A DNA stretch of 64,000 nt from Chloroflexi bacterium HGW-Chloroflexi-10 (lineage in GTDB: Bacteria > Chloroflexota > Anaerolineae > Anaerolineales > Anaerolineaceae): positions 63,608 to 127,607 of the forward strand of contig PHBZ01000023.1 of the NCBI GenBank assembly GCA_002840755.1, written 5' to 3'. The notes beneath the pieces were generated by a model that saw only the letters and a program-made list of their open reading frames with translations, was not told the origin of the DNA and did no database searches. A program made the translations under genes and the position numbers. Within the stretch, counting starts at the first letter, position 1. Every line of letters begins with the position of its first letter. Shown here piece by piece: positions 63,991-64,000 of the stretch.

Positions 63991-64000
63991 TTAAAAATAT

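Noticed and set aside
1..64000. CRISPR arrays, tRNA/rRNA genes, insertion sequences
   Set aside because: Reading through the window I found no regularly spaced repeats, no cloverleaf with CCA/T-loop features and no transposase-like protein.

Overview
The window looks like chromosomal DNA of an Anaerolineae-like member of the Chloroflexota. I infer this from a complete LysW-carrier (alpha-aminoadipate type) lysine/arginine gene set, the mix of large glycan clusters with BNR and PQQ propeller lipoproteins, and the overall gene style. The phylum call is an inference, because no rRNA or tRNA gene is visible.

Region 1 (1-39230) is a long surface-glycan locus, almost all on the minus strand. From the promoter-distal end it holds a partial acyltransferase; a halogenase-like flavoprotein, carrier protein, proline-type adenylation enzyme and acyl-CoA-dehydrogenase-like enzyme, which together resemble the pyrrole-2-carboxyl carrier-protein cassettes of pyoluteorin, prodiginine and clorobiocin; four cytosolic glycosyltransferases; an asparagine-synthetase-like protein without its Cys2 nucleophile; a sulfotransferase; a further GT2 enzyme; a GT-C type membrane protein; and a Wzm/Wzt ABC exporter. 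A two-gene plus-strand island (an SGNH-like lipoprotein and a PQQ-propeller lipoprotein) interrupts it. The proximal part (22098-39230) carries a priming glycosyl-phosphate transferase, sugar-nucleotide genes (epimerase, heptose-type GHMP kinase, SIS-GAF fusion), an O-acetyltransferase, a DPM1-like transferase, a B12/radical-SAM enzyme and an ACP / AMP-ligase / AsnB / NadE-like module with a second membrane acyltransferase. Two BNR-repeat membrane proteins sit in the locus.

Region 2 (39231-45912) holds pstSCAB, preceded by four 11-bp-phased Pho-box-like repeats, then a dCMP-deaminase-type enzyme, an MFS transporter and a VOC-family protein.

Region 3 (45930-59280) is the most interesting part. 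A strong promoter drives two successive Lys-rich leader peptides, each followed by an intrinsic terminator with a competing antiterminator. These precede lysX, homocitrate synthase, homoaconitase large and small subunits, and homoisocitrate dehydrogenase. A second strong promoter then drives an Arg-rich leader peptide and terminator ahead of argG, argH, lysW, a second lysX-like gene (probably argX), and lysY, lysZ, lysJ and lysK. The two pathways therefore appear to be set separately by ribosome-stalling attenuation while sharing one carrier protein and one set of reduction and transamination enzymes. None of the three leader peptides is long enough to be found by ordinary gene calling. This region is visibly more GC-rich than its flanks.

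Region 4 (59377-64000) is AT-rich and holds poorly known membrane or lipoprotein genes: a two-TM protein, a propeller lipoprotein, a tandem paralogous pair and a broken TolB/WD40-like gene. Small GC-rich palindromic repeats lie between and within them.
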